From assembly GCF_031426495.1 (NCBI RefSeq), contig NZ_JANPLK010000027.1, positions 82,892 to 146,891 on the forward strand: DNA of 64,000 nucleotides, read 5' to 3'. Position numbers and translations under genes: made by a program. Of this stretch, positions 26,780 to 35,596 are shown one piece after another. Each line of letters begins with the position of its first letter. Position 1 is the first letter of the stretch. This DNA is from Gemmatimonas sp. GTDB lineage: Bacteria > Gemmatimonadota > Gemmatimonadetes > Gemmatimonadales > Gemmatimonadaceae. Below the pieces are notes generated by a model. That model ran no database searches. It saw only the letters and a list, made by a program, of their open reading frames with translations, and was not told the DNA's origin.

Positions 26780-29635
26780 TTGAGTTTCTTCAGCAATCTA
26801 TCGGTCGCCGTGCTCGCCGCGGTCATCACTGCGAGCGCTACCGTGGCCGACGCCCAACGACCCGCGATCAAGCCCGCCCCCAAGTCGCCGGTTGATTCCT
26901 TCGCGCTGCCCTCAGCATTGCCCACCGACGCCGCCGTGCGCATCGGCACGCTACCCAACGGCATTCGCTACTACATCCGACGCAATGCGAAGCCGGAACA
27001 GCGCGCCGAACTGAGACTGGTCGTCAACGCCGGTTCCATTTTGGAAGACGAGGATCAGCGCGGGCTCGCGCACTTCATCGAGCACATGGCCTTCAATGGC
27101 ACGAAGTCCTTCGCGAAGAACGATATCGTGAAGTATCTCGAGTCGATCGGCGTGCGATTCGGCGCTGACTTGAACGCCTTCACGAGCTTCGACGAAACGG
27201 TGTACATCCTGCCGGTGCCGACCGACAGTGCGGGCATTCTCGAGAAGAGCTTCCGTTTCTTGGGTGATGTGGCCACCGGTATCCTGTTCGACTCCACGGA
27301 AGTGGTGGCCGAACGCGGCGTCGTGTTGTCGGAGTGGCGCAATGGTCTCGGTGCCGGGGAACGGCTTCGCGACAAGCAGTTCCCCGTGATCTTCCGCGGC
27401 TCGCGCTACGCGGAGCGGCTCCCCATCGGCAAGCCCGAGATTCTCGAGAAGGCGAACCCGGCGCCGCTCAAGCGCTTCTGGCGCGACTGGTATCGCCCCG
27501 ACCTCATGGCCGTGGTGGCGGTCGGAGATGCCGATCCGAAGCAGCTCGAGTCACTGATCCGTTCCACCTTTGGCGGCATCGCGCCCCGCAAGGGGGCTCG
27601 CCCCCGCCTGATCGCGGCCGTGCCCACGCACGACTCCACGCTCATCTCGATCGCGACCGACAAGGAGCTCAGTGGCTCGTCGGTTGGCGTGCTGTGGAAG
27701 AGCAAGGGCCGCACGACACGCACGGTGGGAGATCTCCGGCGGGATCTGCTGGAGCGCCTGTACGACCAGATGCTGAACCAGCGGTTCGGCGAACTGGCGC
27801 TCAAGCCCGAGACTCCCTTCGTCGGTGCCGGCGCCGGCGGCGGTAGCTTCGTGCGCAGCAGCGAGTACTACTCGCTCGACGCGCGGGCGAAAGAAGGACA
27901 GCTGCTGGAATCGTTGCAGGCGCTGCTGACGGAGGCGGAACGCGTGCGTCGTCACGGCTTCCTCGCCACGGAACTCGAGCGGGCCAAGACCAACACGCTT
28001 CGCGGCTATGAGCGCGCGTATCAGGAGCGCGACAAGACGCCGTCGGCCGCATTTGTCGATGAGTACGTGCAAAACTTCCTGCAGGGCGAAGCGATTCCCG
28101 GCATCTCGTTCGAATACGCCGCGATGCAGCGCTTGCTGCCCACGGTCACGCTGGCCGAAGTGAATGCCCTCGGCGCGAGTCGCGTCGGCGAGGCGAATCG
28201 TGTCGTGACCGTGAGCCTACCGGAAAAGGACGGACTCAAAGTGCCGACCGATGCCGACATCCGCGCGGTGTTCGGCAAGGTCAATGCGGTCACGATCACG
28301 CCGTGGGTGGAAACGGTCATGGCCGGAGCGCTGGTGGCGAAGGCGCCGGCGGCCGGACGGGTGGTGAGCGAGAAGAAGACGGAGTCGCTCAACCTCACCG
28401 AATGGACGCTGTCGAACGGGATCAAGGTGTTCGTCAAGCCCACCGACTTCACGGCCGATCAGATCGTGATGACCGGTTGGAGTCCGGGTGGCGCCAGCCT
28501 GGTGTCCGACAAGGACGTGTTCAAGACGTCGCTGACCACGACTGTCATCGAGCGTGGTGGCGCTGGTGAGTACTCGCTCGTGGATCTGAACAAGAAGCTG
28601 ACCGGCAAGGTCGCGTCGGCGTCGGCCGTGATCTCCGACCTCAGCGAAGGGGTCAGCGGCCGCGCGTCGCCGAAGGACTTGGAAACGATGATGCAGCTCA
28701 CGTGGCTGCGACTCACGTCGCCGCGCGCGGACACGTCGGCCTTCAAGGCGCTCCTGCAGCAGTTCGACCAGGTGCTCAAGAACAAGGATGCGAATCCGGC
28801 CGCCGTATTCAGCGACACCGTGCAGATGACGCTGGCCGGTGGTCATCCGCGGGTACGTCCGCTGTCGGCCGAGATGCTCAAGGAGCTCACGCTCGACGAA
28901 ATGCTGGCGATATACCGTGATCGCTTCGCTGATCTGGGGGATTTCACGTTCCTGTTCGTTGGCAACGTGGATCTGGCCGTGTTGAAGCCGTTGGTGGAAC
29001 AGTGGCTCGCCCCGCTGCCGGCGGCCGGTCGCAAGGAGACGTTCAAGGATGTCGGCCCCAAGCTGTTCACCGGCCAGATCGACAAGACGGTACGCAAAGG
29101 CATCGCGCCGCAGAGCCAGACGGCCATCTTGATGGCCGGCGCCGCCCCGTGGAGCCGCGAGGACTCGTACTTGCTGTCGTCGGTTGGTGAAGTGCTCGAA
29201 ATGCGCCTGCTGGAACGTTTGCGCGAATCACTGGGCGGCACGTACTCGGTATCGGTAAGCGCGCAGTACTCACGCCATCCGCGACAAGAGTGGCAGTTGG
29301 TGATCGGCTACGGCTCGGCGCCGGACAAGGCGGAGTCGATGTTCGCCGCCGTGAGGCAGGAGCTCGATTCCCTGCGTCGCGTGCCGCCGAGTGCAGCGGA
29401 AGTGGAACGGGTGCGCGAGCAGCAGCGCCGTGAGCTCGAAGTGGCGCGCAAACAGAACGGGTACTGGCTCAGCACCATCCGCGCGCGACTCGAGAACGGG
29501 GATGATCTCGGCACCATCGGCAACGAAGATCCGATGATCGCCGGCCTCACCGCTGAGAAGCTGGCCGCGGCGGCCAAGAAGTACCTCACGGAAGCGAACC
29601 GTGCGCGGTTCGTGCTGCTACCCGAGAGCAAGTAG
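26780..29635 (+). CDS. Secreted M16-family zinc metallopeptidase (PqqL-like, two M16 domains)
   Basis: A 951-residue exported insulinase-type protease. The active N-terminal half has the inverted zinc motif HFIEH at residues 98-102 in GLAHFIEHMAFNGT and the downstream glutamates (EVVAERGVVLSEW). The C-terminal half is a second, non-catalytic M16 domain, as in PqqL and processing peptidases. A Sec signal peptide (LSVAVLAAVITASATVADAQ) precedes the domain. The start is TTG at 26780, preceded by GAGGA at a sensible distance; no ATG or GTG gives a better N-terminus. These enzymes degrade small peptides in the periplasm, which would feed the peptide importers encoded earlier in the window. It ends close to a convergent gene. 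Confidence 0.88.
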   Translation: MSFFSNLSVAVLAAVITASATVADAQRPAIKPAPKSPVDSFALPSALPTDAAVRIGTLPNGIRYYIRRNAKPEQRAELRLVVNAGSILEDEDQRGLAHFIEHMAFNGTKSFAKNDIVKYLESIGVRFGADLNAFTSFDETVYILPVPTDSAGILEKSFRFLGDVATGILFDSTEVVAERGVVLSEWRNGLGAGERLRDKQFPVIFRGSRYAERLPIGKPEILEKANPAPLKRFWRDWYRPDLMAVVAVGDADPKQLESLIRSTFGGIAPRKGARPRLIAAVPTHDSTLISIATDKELSGSSVGVLWKSKGRTTRTVGDLRRDLLERLYDQMLNQRFGELALKPETPFVGAGAGGGSFVRSSEYYSLDARAKEGQLLESLQALLTEAERVRRHGFLATELERAKTNTLRGYERAYQERDKTPSAAFVDEYVQNFLQGEAIPGISFEYAAMQRLLPTVTLAEVNALGASRVGEANRVVTVSLPEKDGLKVPTDADIRAVFGKVNAVTITPWVETVMAGALVAKAPAAGRVVSEKKTESLNLTEWTLSNGIKVFVKPTDFTADQIVMTGWSPGGASLVSDKDVFKTSLTTTVIERGGAGEYSLVDLNKKLTGKVASASAVISDLSEGVSGRASPKDLETMMQLTWLRLTSPRADTSAFKALLQQFDQVLKNKDANPAAVFSDTVQMTLAGGHPRVRPLSAEMLKELTLDEMLAIYRDRFADLGDFTFLFVGNVDLAVLKPLVEQWLAPLPAAGRKETFKDVGPKLFTGQIDKTVRKGIAPQSQTAILMAGAAPWSREDSYLLSSVGEVLEMRLLERLRESLGGTYSVSVSAQYSRHPRQEWQLVIGYGSAPDKAESMFAAVRQELDSLRRVPPSAAEVERVREQQRRELEVARKQNGYWLSTIRARLENGDDLGTIGNEDPMIAGLTAEKLAAAAKKYLTEANRARFVLLPESK

Positions 29636-29647
29636 CGCCACGAATGC

Positions 29648-30709
29648 TCAGCGATCCTTGCGACTCACAGAATCCTTGTGGGTCGCAATGATGCGCTGAA
29701 TGGCCCGTTTCAAGTCACGCCCCTCGGCCACGTACACCGAATCGAAGCGATCGAGGCGCTCGGCGTACACGCGGCGCGAGAGCAGCACCGCGTTGTTCAG
29801 TTTCACCTTCTGCGACCATCCGTCGGGATAGGTGCGAAGCAGTGGGCCGATGCTGTCCACGAGTCGGATCCGCGCGCGCGCATAGACGCGGTCACGCGCC
29901 GTGATGCGCGCCGTGCTCGCCGAGTCGGGCAGCGCGGCGAAGACCTGCTCGATCTCGTTCGACGTGCGTTCCCAGAACGCGCCCAGCAACAGATCGTCGT
30001 GCCACTCGTCTTCCGCGCGACGCAGCGACGCCGAATCGCCGCGCGCCCGGAAGAAGTGTTCGACGCCGCGGCCACCCACGAAGGTGGCGAAGGACTCGTT
30101 GAAGGACACCTGCCCCTTGGCGAAGAAAGTGTTGTGCAGCAGCTCATGAATGATCGTGTTGACGAGCGTCACCGAATCCGCTTTGACGGTGGTGCTCACG
30201 AGTGGATCATTGAACCAGCCAAGCGTGCTGAAGGCCGCTGAGGGCCCGACGCTCACGTCGAAGCCCTGATCTCGCAGTGATTCCGCGGTACGTAGCGCCC
30301 CCGGGAAATCGAAGAAGCCTTTGTACGGAAAGCGCCCCACCACGGGAAACCACCAGGTTTTCCGCTCCAGCCGGTCGCGATAGGCGGCGCTGACGACGAG
30401 CACCAGCGTATCGCGGTCAAGCCGCGAGAAGGCGGTGAAGCTCTTGCGGGCCTTGAGATCGAGTGAGTCGATCGCGAAGCGACGCGCCTCCTGCACGAGA
30501 CTGAGCTTCGCGCGCAACACGGGATCGGTGGCGGAGTCCGCCACCAGGCGCGCGATGGGCTGACGCCGCGACAGGATCCGCGCCTCCTCGTAGGCGGCGC
30601 GGGAGATGTAGCACCCGGTCGGGGTAATGCCGAGGACGACGGCCAGCAACACGGCGGTCGCGCCGGAGATGCGGCGCAACGATCGCCACGAGATCCGCCC
30701 ATGCGGCAT
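29648..30709 (-). CDS. Predicted aminopeptidase (COG4324 type), lipoprotein
   Basis: A 353-residue protein with a lipobox-like signal end (LAVVLGITPTGC, Cys33) followed by a conserved helical region. It has a zinc-protease-like motif HELLH at residues 188-192 in NTIIHELLHNTFFAKGQ followed 14 residues later by NESFATFVG, the pattern of the predicted aminopeptidase family COG4324 (Pfam Aminopep). Substrate is unproven. Start at ATG 30709-30707 or, five residues earlier, at 30724; neither has a good ribosome site. The gene is divergent from dnaE with a 75-base gap, and convergent with the M16 protease, so two metalloproteases end head to head. Confidence 0.8.
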   Translation of the reverse strand: MPHGRISWRSLRRISGATAVLLAVVLGITPTGCYISRAAYEEARILSRRQPIARLVADSATDPVLRAKLSLVQEARRFAIDSLDLKARKSFTAFSRLDRDTLVLVVSAAYRDRLERKTWWFPVVGRFPYKGFFDFPGALRTAESLRDQGFDVSVGPSAAFSTLGWFNDPLVSTTVKADSVTLVNTIIHELLHNTFFAKGQVSFNESFATFVGGRGVEHFFRARGDSASLRRAEDEWHDDLLLGAFWERTSNEIEQVFAALPDSASTARITARDRVYARARIRLVDSIGPLLRTYPDGWSQKVKLNNAVLLSRRVYAERLDRFDSVYVAEGRDLKRAIQRIIATHKDSVSRKDR

Positions 30710-30769
30710 CCTTCGCTGCGGCATCCGACCGCGGTTGTCAATCCCGTGTTGCTGGTCGCCCTGCCCGGC

Positions 30770-30775
30770 TATCAT
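30770..30775 (+). promoter_or_regulatory. -10-like TATCAT ahead of dnaE
   Basis: TATCAT ends nine bases before the dnaE ATG at 30785, in the 75-base gap to the divergent aminopeptidase gene. A possible -35 TTGCTG (30749-30754) is 15 bases upstream, shorter than optimal. If used, the leader would be very short. No Shine-Dalgarno precedes the ATG. Confidence 0.35.
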
Positions 30776-30784
30776 TCTCGGTCC

Positions 30785-33700
30785 ATGTCGTTCGTTCATC
30801 TGCACTGCCACTCCGAGTATTCGCTCCTCGACGGCGCGAATCGTATCGATGATCTGATCAAACGCGCACAGCATTACGAAATGCCGGCGCTGGCGATCAC
30901 CGATCACGGTAACATGCATGCTGCCTGGGATTTCCAGGAGAAAGCGCGCAAGGCGGGCGTGAAGCCCATCATGGGGATGGAAGCCTACGTGGCGCCGGGT
31001 GACCGCCGCACGCGCGGACGTCCCGGGCCGGGTCAGAAGCCGTACTATCACCTGGTGCTGCTGGCCCGCGATCTCGTGGGCTACAAGAATCTGGTCAAGT
31101 TGTCGTCGTTGGGGTACACCGAAGGCTTCTACACGAAGCCGCGAATCGACCGCGAATTGCTGGCCAAGTACTCCGAGGGACTGATCGTCTCGTCGGCGTG
31201 CCTGGCCGGTGAAGTGGCCGGTCACCTCATGGAAGACCGCATGGACGCGGCGCGTGAAGCCGCCGCGTGGTATGCCGAGCTGTTCAAGGACCGCTACTAC
31301 CTCGAAGTCCAGGCGCACACCAGCGAGGGCCAGGCGAAGCTCAACGCCAAGATCCTGTCGCTGGGCGACGAGCTGGGGCTGCCCGTCATTGCCACGAACG
31401 ACGCGCACTTCCTGAAGCACGAAGATCACGACGCGCACGACGTGCTGCTGTGCATCGGCCTCGGCAAGGATCGCAACGACCGCGATCGCATGAAGTACGA
31501 CGACGGGTTGTACTTCAAACCGCCCAACGAGATCCGCCCGTTCTTCCCGGGCCGCGAAGATGTGCTCACGAACACGCTGGCGATCGCCGATTCGGTGGAC
31601 GTGCAGTTTGCGAAGCAGTACTACGTGCCGTCGTTCCCGCTGCCGCCCGGCGTCGAGACCGAGAACGAGTACCTCGTGCGACTCTCCACCGATGGCGCGA
31701 AGGAACGCTACGGCGATCCGCTGCCGGTGCACGTGCAGGAGCGCCTGGACTACGAGCTCGGGGTCATCACCAAGACCGGCTATGCCGGCTACTTCCTGAT
31801 CACCGCCGACTTCATCAAGGCGGCGCGCGACCGCGGCATTCCGGTGGGGCCCGGTCGTGGCTCGGCGGCCGGCTCGCTCGTGGCGTATGCGACGCGCATC
31901 ACCGACGTCTGCCCGCTTGAGTTCGACCTGCTCTTCGAACGCTTTCTGAATCCCGAACGCGTCTCGATGCCCGACGTCGACGTCGACTTCTGTTTCGAGC
32001 GACGCGGCGAAGTCATCGAGTATGTGCGGCAGAAGTACGGTAAGGATTCGGTCGGACAGATCGTCACGTTCGGAACGATGAAGTCGCGGGCGGCGGTGAA
32101 GGACGTCGGGCGGACGCTCGGCTTCACCCCCGGCGAAACCGACGCGCTGGCGAAGCTGATTCCGAACGCGCCGAACTTTTCGCTGACGGTGAAGGAAGCG
32201 ATCGAGCAAGTGCCGGAGGTGAAGGCGTTCTACCAGAACGAGCCTCGCTACAAGCAATTGCTGGATTTCGCGATTTCGCTGGAAGGCCTCTCGCGTCACA
32301 CCGGCGTGCATGCGGCCGGTGTGGTGATCGCGCCGGGCCCGCTGGACGAGTTCGTCCCGGTCTGCACGCAGGCGTCAAAAGGCTCCGGCGCCGGCGACGA
32401 CGAGCGGGTGATCGTGACGCAGTACGACATGAACGCGCTGGAAAAGGCGGGCATGCTCAAGATGGACTTCTTGGGGCTCACCACGCTGACGGTGATCAGC
32501 GACACGCTGGCCAGCATCAAGCAGCGCAGTGGCGTGTCGGTGGTGCTCGAAGAGCGCGGCTTCACCGACGAGAAAACGTATCAGTTGCTGCGCGCCGGCC
32601 GCACCGGCGGCGTGTTTCAGTTCGAATCGCCGCTCGCCACCGACGTGCTCAAGCGCATGCGTTGCGACCGATTCGACGACTTGGTCGCGTCGAACGCGCT
32701 GCTGCGCCCGGGTCCGCTCGACGCCGGCATGCACAACGTGTACATCCGGCGGAAGCGTGGCGAAGAGCCCACGGTGTACGCGCTGCCCGAGCTGGAGCCG
32801 ATTCTCTCGAACACGTACGGCGTCATCACCTATCAGGAACAGGTGATGCGCTTGGCGCAGGTGTTGGCGGGCATCTCGCTGGCCGAAGCGGACGTGCTGC
32901 GAAAGGCCGTGGGCAAGAAAGATTCCGAGCTGATCAAGAAGGAGCTCGGGAAGTTCGTGACCAAGGCCGTCGCGAAGGGCTACGATCCGAAGATCATCGA
33001 TGAGCTCTCGGGCCAGATCGAGACGTTCGGGCGTTATGGATTTAACAAGTGTCTGGTCGGTGACACGGAAATCTACGACGCGTCAACCGGACGTGTGGTG
33101 CGTATCGCTGATCTTTACGAAAAACGAGACGTGCTGGGAAGCGTCGCGACGTGCGATGTCAACACGCTTCGCCTCGATCACGGACGCGTGATCGATGTCA
33201 TGGACAACGGCATTAAGGCGGTGTTCCGACTGCGCACGGAGTCGGGCCGTGAGATCGTCGCCACCGGCAATCATCCGCTGCTGCAGATCGACGGGTGGCG
33301 CAATCTCGAGTCGATTGTGGTGGGTGAGCACATCGCCGTGCCACGTGCATTGCCTTCGGGACCACGGACATCGTGGGAGCGTCATGAGGTGATTGCGCTG
33401 GGTCACCTCCTCGCTGAAGGGAATCTGGGGCATCCCAGTGGCGTGTACTACTACAATCAGGACGAAGCAGCGGTCACGGATTTTATCTCGGCCGCAGAGG
33501 GCTTTTCCAATGTCCGCTGCACGCGCACCACGCATAAAGGAACCGCATCCGTCTACACCGGTCGAATCGACCGGAAGTTACCAAACGGGATTTTCGAATG
33601 GGCCCGCGGCCTTGAGCTGCTGGGTAAGACGGCGACGCACAAGGAAGTACCGGCGAGCGCTTTCACCCTGTGCGACGAACAGCTAGGGCTGCTGCTGGGG

Positions 33701-35566
33701 CGCATGTGGGATGGAGACGGACACGTCAACCCACGCGACGCGACGGCGTACTACGCGACCTCGTCGAAGCGACTGGCTCAGCAGGTGCAGCATCTGCTCC
33801 TCCGCCTGGGGATCCTTGGTCGCGTTCGCTCCGTCATCTTCCCCTACCGTGGCGGTGAGCGCATCGGCTATCAGGTGTTCGTGACGGGCGTTGAGAATCT
33901 GCGCCCCTTCGCCGAACGCGTGGCTTGTCATCTCGTTGCGCCAGCAAAGCGTGCCGCGATAGCCGCCATGCCGTTGACGGCTGTACCCGCTTCCTCCAAG
34001 GATCTGGTACCCGTTAGCGCCGTACGCGCTCTGGCGCGAGCCGCCAAGGATCGGCGTGGCGACCGGTGGTCCGACGTGGAGCGTGGTGCAGATGTGTCAT
34101 CACGCGACCTGTATCCGACCGGGACCAACCCCAACAATATCGGCTTCACGCGCGGCGTGGTGAATCGCCTCGCGGCGTACTTCGGCGACGCCGAGCTGGA
34201 TCGACTCGGGTCGAACGACGTGCTGTGGGATCGGGTGATAGCAATCGAACCTGCGGGCGAGCAGCGCACGTACGACCTCGAAATTGCCGAGACGCACAAT
34301 TTCGTGGCGAACGATGTCATCGTTCACAATAGCCACAGCGTCGCCTACTCCGTCGTCGCGTACCACACGGCCTTCCTGAAAGCGCATCACCCGGCCGAGT
34401 TCATGGCCGCGTTGTTGTCGTCGAACATCGGGAAGACCGAAGAAGTCATCAAGTACATCGCCGAAGCGCGCGAAATGCAGATCGAAGTGCTCGCGCCCGA
34501 CGTCAACGAGTCGGGGTGGCGCTTCACGGTCGTGGGCGACAAGCGGGTGCGTTTCGGGCTGGGCGCCATCCGGAACGTGGGCCGCGGGGCGATCGACTCG
34601 CTGATCGCGGCACGGAATGAAGGGCCGTTCACGTCACTATACGATCTCTGCTCGCGGGTCGATCTGCGCGTGTGTAACAAGCGGGTGTTCGAAGCGCTGA
34701 TTGCGGCGGGCGCGTGCGACGGGTTGGGCGGCCACCGGGCGCAGCTGCTGGCGGCGCTCGATCACGCCATCAACGAGGCGTCGCTTCGTCAGGAAGAGGC
34801 GGCCAAAGGTCAGGTGTCGCTGTTCGGCGACCTGCTCGGCGATGCGGACGACGCGCCGGGCTCGAATAGCGCGGGATCGCCTCCGCCGCTCCCATCAGTC
34901 CCGGTGTGGAGTGAAAGCGAGCGGCTCACCCGAGAGAAGGAGCTGCTGGGCTTCTACATTTCCGGCCATCCGCTGGAGCCCTACCGAACAGAGTGCGAAC
35001 TCTTCGCCAGCAGCACCGTGGCACAGCTCGGCAACTGGACGGGAGATGCGGTCACGATTGGTGTAGTCATCACGGCAATCAAGAAGCAGATTTCCAAACG
35101 GTCGGGCGCTGAGTTCGCCCGGTTGACAGTTGAGGATTTTTCCGGATCTTCCGAAGTGCTGGTCTTCCCGGAGGCGTGGGCGGTCATCGCCGAACGTGTC
35201 CGGCCCGATGTACCGCTCCTGCTCAAGGGCGGTTATTCGCGGAAGGATCAGGGCGTCGAGAATGCCACGTTCATCGTCGACACGGTCACACGCTTCGCGG
35301 AAGTGCGGGCCAACGGTGAGCTGGCGGTTGCAATCGACCTGAGTCGGGAGCTGGATCTGGCTCCCGGCGTGATGGACGACGTGCGGGCGAGTGTCGAGGC
35401 ACACGAAGGCTCGGCTCCGCTCGAACTGCGGTGGGACGATGGAACCGGGCGCACCATTCGCTTTCGGTCGAAATCCCTTACCGTGGCCGCGTCGCCCGCC
35501 ATCTTATCCGATCTTCGCGCGCTGCTCGGCGCTGATCGTGTGCGCCTCGTGCGCGCCGGCAGCTAA
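30785..35566 (+). CDS. dnaE: DNA polymerase III alpha subunit, interrupted by an intein
   Basis: The precursor is 1593 residues; removing the 427-residue intein leaves 1166, the length of normal DnaE (E. coli 1160). It is the replicative polymerase. The N-terminal PHP domain has HLHCHSEYSLLDGA and AITDHGNMH with intact metal ligands. The polymerase active site is intact: MPDVDVDF (D399 and D401) and LKMDFLGLTT (D561). The intein begins at residue 756, in the conserved FGRYGFNK|SHSVAYS motif. The C-terminal part includes the beta-binding and OB-type region. The ATG at 30785 gives the normal MSFVHLH start. The next gene is accA, 30 bases downstream, so both may be co-transcribed. Confidence 0.97.
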   Translation: MSFVHLHCHSEYSLLDGANRIDDLIKRAQHYEMPALAITDHGNMHAAWDFQEKARKAGVKPIMGMEAYVAPGDRRTRGRPGPGQKPYYHLVLLARDLVGYKNLVKLSSLGYTEGFYTKPRIDRELLAKYSEGLIVSSACLAGEVAGHLMEDRMDAAREAAAWYAELFKDRYYLEVQAHTSEGQAKLNAKILSLGDELGLPVIATNDAHFLKHEDHDAHDVLLCIGLGKDRNDRDRMKYDDGLYFKPPNEIRPFFPGREDVLTNTLAIADSVDVQFAKQYYVPSFPLPPGVETENEYLVRLSTDGAKERYGDPLPVHVQERLDYELGVITKTGYAGYFLITADFIKAARDRGIPVGPGRGSAAGSLVAYATRITDVCPLEFDLLFERFLNPERVSMPDVDVDFCFERRGEVIEYVRQKYGKDSVGQIVTFGTMKSRAAVKDVGRTLGFTPGETDALAKLIPNAPNFSLTVKEAIEQVPEVKAFYQNEPRYKQLLDFAISLEGLSRHTGVHAAGVVIAPGPLDEFVPVCTQASKGSGAGDDERVIVTQYDMNALEKAGMLKMDFLGLTTLTVISDTLASIKQRSGVSVVLEERGFTDEKTYQLLRAGRTGGVFQFESPLATDVLKRMRCDRFDDLVASNALLRPGPLDAGMHNVYIRRKRGEEPTVYALPELEPILSNTYGVITYQEQVMRLAQVLAGISLAEADVLRKAVGKKDSELIKKELGKFVTKAVAKGYDPKIIDELSGQIETFGRYGFNKCLVGDTEIYDASTGRVVRIADLYEKRDVLGSVATCDVNTLRLDHGRVIDVMDNGIKAVFRLRTESGREIVATGNHPLLQIDGWRNLESIVVGEHIAVPRALPSGPRTSWERHEVIALGHLLAEGNLGHPSGVYYYNQDEAAVTDFISAAEGFSNVRCTRTTHKGTASVYTGRIDRKLPNGIFEWARGLELLGKTATHKEVPASAFTLCDEQLGLLLGRMWDGDGHVNPRDATAYYATSSKRLAQQVQHLLLRLGILGRVRSVIFPYRGGERIGYQVFVTGVENLRPFAERVACHLVAPAKRAAIAAMPLTAVPASSKDLVPVSAVRALARAAKDRRGDRWSDVERGADVSSRDLYPTGTNPNNIGFTRGVVNRLAAYFGDAELDRLGSNDVLWDRVIAIEPAGEQRTYDLEIAETHNFVANDVIVHNSHSVAYSVVAYHTAFLKAHHPAEFMAALLSSNIGKTEEVIKYIAEAREMQIEVLAPDVNESGWRFTVVGDKRVRFGLGAIRNVGRGAIDSLIAARNEGPFTSLYDLCSRVDLRVCNKRVFEALIAAGACDGLGGHRAQLLAALDHAINEASLRQEEAAKGQVSLFGDLLGDADDAPGSNSAGSPPPLPSVPVWSESERLTREKELLGFYISGHPLEPYRTECELFASSTVAQLGNWTGDAVTIGVVITAIKKQISKRSGAEFARLTVEDFSGSSEVLVFPEAWAVIAERVRPDVPLLLKGGYSRKDQGVENATFIVDTVTRFAEVRANGELAVAIDLSRELDLAPGVMDDVRASVEAHEGSAPLELRWDDGTGRTIRFRSKSLTVAASPAILSDLRALLGADRVRLVRAGS
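33050..34330 (+). mobile_element. DnaE intein with LAGLIDADG-like homing endonuclease
   Basis: A 427-residue protein-splicing element in the same frame as DnaE. The first residue is Cys (33050-33052, after Lys of YGFNK). Block A is CLVGDTEIYDA; block B is EIVATGNHPLLQIDGW, with the TxxH motif TGNH. Block F is TYDLEIAETHNFVANDVIVHN, ending in the His-Asn pair. The next extein residue is Ser (34331). Two endonuclease motifs are present, LGHLLAEGNL (intein residue about 117-126, with Glu123) and LLGRMWDGDGHV (near residues 215-226, Asp221 and Asp223), both with acidic catalytic residues, so the homing function may be intact. Typical full inteins are 350-550 residues. Base use looks less extreme in GC than the host gene, by eye only. 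Confidence 0.95.
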
Positions 35567-35596
35567 CGAGCGCGGCGTCCCTTTTCCAGGATTGTC

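Noticed and set aside
30710..32311. Long N-terminal extension of the aminopeptidase frame on the minus strand inside dnaE
   Set aside because: The extension is antisense to dnaE, shows no family similarity and the lipobox-containing start at 30709 fits the protein.
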